This document shows positions 60,353-64,000 of a stretch of 64,000 nucleotides of DNA, piece after piece. The notes below the pieces were generated by a model, which searched no databases, was not told the origin of the DNA, and was given only the letters and a program-made list of their open reading frames with translations. The DNA lies in contig NZ_JBHLWB010000003.1 of the NCBI RefSeq assembly GCF_042433055.1, forward strand, positions 62,001 to 126,000. The letters are read 5' to 3'. The DNA is from Gallibacterium trehalosifermentans (GTDB lineage: Bacteria > Pseudomonadota > Gammaproteobacteria > Enterobacterales > Pasteurellaceae). The first letter of the stretch is position 1; each line of letters starts with the position of its first letter. The position numbers and the translations under genes are program-made.

Positions 60353-61768
60353 ATGGCAACTGTACTTATTTTAGATTGTGGTGCGACAAATGTACGCGCG
60401 ATTGCAATGGATCATCAAGGGCATATTCTTGCATCACATCATCAATCTAACCAAACACTTGTCGATCCACAAAATTCACATTATCAGCTTTGGGATTTTG
60501 CACAAATTATGCAAAAACTATTTCATTGTAGTAAGCAGGTAATTGAACAACTGAATCAGCAGGAGATCATAATAGAGGCGATTGGTGTAACGACATTTGG
60601 GGTAGATGGTGCGCCATTTATTGGTGGTGAGCAGTGTTATCCAGTGATTTCTTGGAAATGTCCTAGAACAATTCCTATTATGCAAAATCTTGCAACAGAG
60701 TTTGATGTTCAACAACTGTATCAACGGAATGGTATTGGGCAATATAGTTTTAATACTTTATATAAATTACGTTGGTTACAACAGCATGAACCCTCTCTTT
60801 ATGCAAAAATCGAAAAGTTTGTCTTTATTTCATCAATGTTGACCTACCACTTAACTGGGGTAATGACCACTGATCGCACGATGGCTGGGACATCAATGAT
60901 GACCAGTTTACAAACAGAGCAGTGGGATCCAACAACGTTATCACTTCTTGACTTAACACCTGAACAATTCCCGCCTATTGTCCAAGCAGGTGAACAAATC
61001 GGAACGTTATTACCTGAAATTGCCAAAGAATTAGGGTTGTTGGCAGGTATTCCTGTGATTTCTTGTGGTCATGATACGCAATTTGCCATTTTGGGTTCAG
61101 GGGCGGGGTTAAATCAACCTGTTCTGAGTTCTGGAACTTGGGAAATCTTAATGGCGAGAACGCAGCAAGCGATGGTAGAACAGGACTATCAAAAGCAAGG
61201 TTTAACGACGGAATTTGATGCCGTAGCAGGCGTTTTTAATCCTGCCGTCCAATGGGTGGGATCTGGTATTTTAGAGTGGATTGGGCAGTTACTCTTCAGT
61301 GATTGTTATCACAAACCTGAATATTACCAAACGATGATTAGAGAAGCGATGGCTGTGAATGTTGAAACGAGCCAAGCGTTACTCCAAGGAGAATTTACTT
61401 TTAATGATCAACAATTTGGATTAGGGCAATTTTCAGGATTATCGATTCATACCACGAGAGGCGAGCTATATCGAGCCGCACTTGTTTATATGGCAAAAAA
61501 ATTAAAATCTGGTTTAGCACTATTACAACAAGTGGGTGATTTCAAAGCAGAAAAATTAATCTGTGTTGGTGGTGGTTCAAAAAATACATTCTGGAATCAA
61601 TTACGTGCCAATGAAATTGGAATACCTATTGATGTAGTACAAGTTGCTGAAGCGACAGCATTAGGTGCTGCAATGACAGTGTTTACTGGAATTGGTGTTT
61701 ATAGTGATCTTCAGGTGGCACAACACGCAATGCAAGCGACGTGTAAGCGTGTCATGCCACAGAGTTAA
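60353..61768 (+). CDS. fucK: L-fuculokinase
   Basis: Phosphorylates L-fuculose to L-fuculose-1-phosphate. 471 residues from the start at 60353 (ribosome site AAGGAGAAAG); earlier in-frame starts are upstream of the family N-terminus. The FGGY fold is shown by ILDCGATNVRAIAMD (ATP site 1), GVTTFGVDGAP, CGHDTQFAILGSG (adenosine motif), and VGGGSKNTFWNQLRANE. It follows fucI after 59 bp. Confidence 0.95.
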   Translation: MATVLILDCGATNVRAIAMDHQGHILASHHQSNQTLVDPQNSHYQLWDFAQIMQKLFHCSKQVIEQLNQQEIIIEAIGVTTFGVDGAPFIGGEQCYPVISWKCPRTIPIMQNLATEFDVQQLYQRNGIGQYSFNTLYKLRWLQQHEPSLYAKIEKFVFISSMLTYHLTGVMTTDRTMAGTSMMTSLQTEQWDPTTLSLLDLTPEQFPPIVQAGEQIGTLLPEIAKELGLLAGIPVISCGHDTQFAILGSGAGLNQPVLSSGTWEILMARTQQAMVEQDYQKQGLTTEFDAVAGVFNPAVQWVGSGILEWIGQLLFSDCYHKPEYYQTMIREAMAVNVETSQALLQGEFTFNDQQFGLGQFSGLSIHTTRGELYRAALVYMAKKLKSGLALLQQVGDFKAEKLICVGGGSKNTFWNQLRANEIGIPIDVVQVAEATALGAAMTVFTGIGVYSDLQVAQHAMQATCKRVMPQS

Positions 61769-61784
61769 TACAAAGGAGGAAATA

Positions 61785-62228
61785 ATGTTAAAAGGTATTC
61801 AACCCGCTATTTCACCCTCATTACTCAAAGTATTAGCAGAGATGGGGCATGGCGATGAGTTGGTATTAGCAGATGCTCATTTCCCTGCTCATCAACTACA
61901 TCAAAATGTATTAAGAGCTGATGGAGTAATGATCGATACATTGCTTACAGGGATCAGCGAATTGATTGAATTTGATCAGTATGTTGATGCTCCGTTGGTG
62001 ATGATGCAAGCCGTTACAGGAGATCAGCTAGATCCTCAAGTAGAAGTGAAATATTTGGCAGCAATTTCACAATCTATTTCACCTGTACCAAATTTGATTC
62101 GTATTGAGCGTTTTGCTTTTTATGAACGAGCAAAGCAAGCTTTTGCCATTGTGGTAACTGGCGAAACAGCAAAATATGGAAACATTTTAATTAAAAAAGG
62201 GGTTACCCCGTTTAAGGATAAATCATGA
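61785..62228 (+). CDS. fucU: L-fucose mutarotase
   Basis: Interconverts the alpha and beta anomers of fucose to help the isomerase. 147 residues from the ATG at 61785, which has an excellent AGGAGG site; the longer frame from 61692 overlaps fucK and is rejected. MLKGIQPAISPSLLKVLAEMGHGDELVLADAHFPA is the RbsD/FucU family signature, with the catalytic His and Asp in GHGDE and DAHFP. It overlaps fucA by 4 bp (ATGA). Confidence 0.96.
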   Translation: MLKGIQPAISPSLLKVLAEMGHGDELVLADAHFPAHQLHQNVLRADGVMIDTLLTGISELIEFDQYVDAPLVMMQAVTGDQLDPQVEVKYLAAISQSISPVPNLIRIERFAFYERAKQAFAIVVTGETAKYGNILIKKGVTPFKDKS

Positions 62229-62872
62229 ATAGAGAACAACTTTCAGAAAAAATTATTGCCACTTGCTTAGAAATGACACGTCTAGGCTTAAATCAAGGAA
62301 CCGCAGGGAATGTGAGTGTTCGTTATAAAGAGGGAATGTTAATTACTCCAACTGGGACACCATATGACAAGATGACCATTGATAGCATTGTCTATGTTGA
62401 TAGTGAAGGACATTATGAACAAGGAAAACTACCTTCTAGTGAATGGCATTTTCACTTAGCAGTATATAAAGCACGCCAAGATGTTAATGCGGTAGTACAT
62501 AATCATGCCGTAAATTGTGCAGCGGTTTCGATTTTAGAAAAATCTATTCCAGCAATTCATTATATGATTGCCGTAGGAGGAACAGATCATATTCCATGTG
62601 TTCCTTATGCAACATTTGGTACCCATCAATTAGCTGAATATGTTTATCAAGGTATTCAAACGTCAAAAGCGATTTTGTTAGCTCATCATGGATTAATTGC
62701 CACCGAACAAAATTTAGATAAAGCACTATGGCTAGCTCACGAAGTTGAAGTATTAGCGAGTTGGTATATGAAATTATTAGCGACAGGCTTACCGATTCCA
62801 ACCTTATCAACAGAAGAGATGGCAGTTGTATTAGAAAAATTTAAATCATACGGGCTGCGAGTTGAAGAATAG
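62225..62872 (+). CDS. fucA: L-fuculose-1-phosphate aldolase
   Basis: Cleaves L-fuculose-1-phosphate to dihydroxyacetone phosphate and L-lactaldehyde. The 215-residue class II aldolase matches the E. coli protein position by position: acid Glu73 in SSEWHFH, and zinc ligands His92 and His94 (VHNHAV) and His155 (AHHGLI). The phosphate-site loop TPTGTPYD follows the start GTAGNVSVR. It is coupled to fucU by overlap. Confidence 0.97.
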   Translation: MNREQLSEKIIATCLEMTRLGLNQGTAGNVSVRYKEGMLITPTGTPYDKMTIDSIVYVDSEGHYEQGKLPSSEWHFHLAVYKARQDVNAVVHNHAVNCAAVSILEKSIPAIHYMIAVGGTDHIPCVPYATFGTHQLAEYVYQGIQTSKAILLAHHGLIATEQNLDKALWLAHEVEVLASWYMKLLATGLPIPTLSTEEMAVVLEKFKSYGLRVEE

Positions 62873-62908
62873 ATCAATGCAATCTATTACATAAAAGGAG
62901 ACAAATTT

Positions 62909-64000
62909 ATGAAAGCAAAAGTATTAGAAAAACAATATGTTATCCCCTTTATTTTACTAACTTCATTATTTGCATTATGGGGATTTGCAAATGATATTAC
63001 TAATCCTATGGTAGCTGCTTTCCAGACGGTGATGGAAATTCCAGCATCAGAAGCGGCATTAGTTCAATTCGCTTTTTATGGCGGATATGGCACGATGGCA
63101 ATTCCTGCTGCTTTATTTGTGAGTCGTTATAATTATAAATATGGTGTGTTATTAGGTTTAGCACTTTATTGTATTGGTGCGTTGTTGTTCTATCCTGCTG
63201 CGAAATATGAGATGTTTTCATTCTTTTTATTTTCACTCTACATCTTAACATTTGGTTTGGCTTTTCTAGAAACAACAGCCAACCCTTATATTTTATCTAT
63301 GGGCGATCCACAAACCGCAACACGCCGCTTAAATTTAGCACAGGCATTTAACCCATTAGGATCTATTTTAGGAATGTTTGTTGCTTCACAATTTGTATTA
63401 ACACATTTAGATTCAGATAAACGAGATGCCGCAGGAAATCTTATTTTTCCGACACTTTCTGCCGCCGAAAAGACAGTGATTAAAACACATGATCTTGCCA
63501 TTATCAGAGATCCTTATGTCATACTAGGTTTTGTTGTCTTAGCGATTTTTATTTTGATTGCTCTGTATAAAATGCCAAAAACAAAAACAGAAGAACAAGC
63601 AAAAATTACATTTGGTGAAGCAGTGAAACGTTTAGTTGCTCGAGCGAAATATCGTGAAGGAGTGATTGCTCAAGTATTTTATGTTGCAACGCAAATTATG
63701 TGTTGGACATTTATTATTCAATATGCAGAACGTTTAGGTTTTACTAAAGCGGAAGCACAACAGTTTAATATGTTAGCAATGGGATTATTCATTATTAGTC
63801 GTTTTGTCAGCACTGCATTAATGAAGTATTTAAAAGCAGAATTGATGTTAATGTTGTTTGCATTAGGTGGTTTGCTAGCTATTCTTGGTGTGATTTTTAT
63901 TGATGGCGTATTAGGTTTATATTGTTTAATTCTTACCTCTGGTTTTATGTCATTGATGTTCCCAACGATTTATGGAATTGCCTTGCATGGATTGAAAGAA
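62909..64000 (+). CDS. fucP: L-fucose:H+ symporter, partial (3' end outside window)
   Basis: The proton-coupled fucose importer (MFS) of the inner membrane. The first 364 codons are present; the gene continues past the window edge. MKAKVLEKQYVIPFILLTSL has a good ribosome site (AAGGAG) upstream. The FALWGFANDITNPMV segment carries the acidic residue of the first helix (Asp29), and AFLETTANPY the conserved Glu of helix 4, both needed for proton coupling in FucP. The order fucI-K-U-A-P matches Haemophilus as I recall it. Confidence 0.95.
   Translation, partial: MKAKVLEKQYVIPFILLTSLFALWGFANDITNPMVAAFQTVMEIPASEAALVQFAFYGGYGTMAIPAALFVSRYNYKYGVLLGLALYCIGALLFYPAAKYEMFSFFLFSLYILTFGLAFLETTANPYILSMGDPQTATRRLNLAQAFNPLGSILGMFVASQFVLTHLDSDKRDAAGNLIFPTLSAAEKTVIKTHDLAIIRDPYVILGFVVLAIFILIALYKMPKTKTEEQAKITFGEAVKRLVARAKYREGVIAQVFYVATQIMCWTFIIQYAERLGFTKAEAQQFNMLAMGLFIISRFVSTALMKYLKAELMLMLFALGGLLAILGVIFIDGVLGLYCLILTSGFMSLMFPTIYGIALHGLKE

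Noticed and set aside
1..64000. CRISPR array, prophage or insertion sequence
   Set aside because: No regularly spaced short repeats, no cas, phage or transposase proteins were seen; the only multicopy element is the non-coding inverted repeat pair.

Overview
The window is a piece of a gamma-proteobacterial chromosome, almost certainly from the family Pasteurellaceae. The evidence is AT-rich DNA, a complete Na+-translocating NADH:quinone reductase (nqr) operon followed by apbE and nqrM, a fucRIKUAP locus in the order I recall from Haemophilus, and proteins that read like Haemophilus/Pasteurella orthologues (NqrA, RimM, UshA, FabH). The genus cannot be fixed. An F17-type fimbrial operon would fit Gallibacterium-like relatives, but this is only a hint. 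The DNA-uptake core AAGTGCGGT was seen only a few times, so it does not settle the matter.

Layout. 1-5.6 kb: a dispersed repeat, a SetA-like sugar exporter, fba and pgk (glycolysis), a YfhL-type ferredoxin and asnA. 5.6-12.2 kb is accessory: a small unknown ORF, a RelB/RelE-type toxin-antitoxin pair and a four-gene chaperone-usher fimbrial operon. The fimbrial promoter carries an 11-C tract between an FNR-like box and the -10. 12.2-18.2 kb: a YddA/SbmA-like ABC exporter, a TonB siderophore receptor with a Fur-like box, eda, yajG and bolA. 18.6-25.7 kb: nqrABCDEF-apbE-nqrM. 25.8-28.2 kb: a WG-repeat lipoprotein, an EamA transporter and mnmA, then a second, inverted copy of the 1-240 repeat. 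28.6-33.7 kb: the sucrose regulon, with scrKBR divergent from scrA around a nearly symmetrical control region. 33.7-49.8 kb is mostly core: queH-ispB, rplU-rpmA, mutM, pckA, rarD, the yceD-rpmF-plsX-fabHDG-acpP lipid operon, psd, an FKBP isomerase and tex. 49.9-53.2 kb: a DUF4143-type ATPase and ushA. 53.5-57.4 kb: rpsP-rimM-trmD-rplS, dtd, yihY and an amidotransferase. 57.5-64 kb: the L-fucose regulon, with fucP running off the end.

How the parts fit. The cell imports sucrose through ScrA, giving sucrose-6-phosphate. ScrB and ScrK feed the products into glycolysis (fba, pgk), and PckA serves anaplerosis or gluconeogenesis. Fucose, which is available from host mucins, enters through FucP and is cut by FucA after isomerisation and phosphorylation. 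NQR supplies sodium-motive force. Both sugar loci have convincing CRP sites.

I saw no rRNA, tRNA, CRISPR array, phage or insertion-sequence transposase, and no clearly new multigene system. The best leads are the poly-C fimbrial promoter (probable phase variation), the structured inverted repeat pair with compensated stems, a terminator in the rpsP leader, and an arginine-rich 46-residue ORF after pckA.
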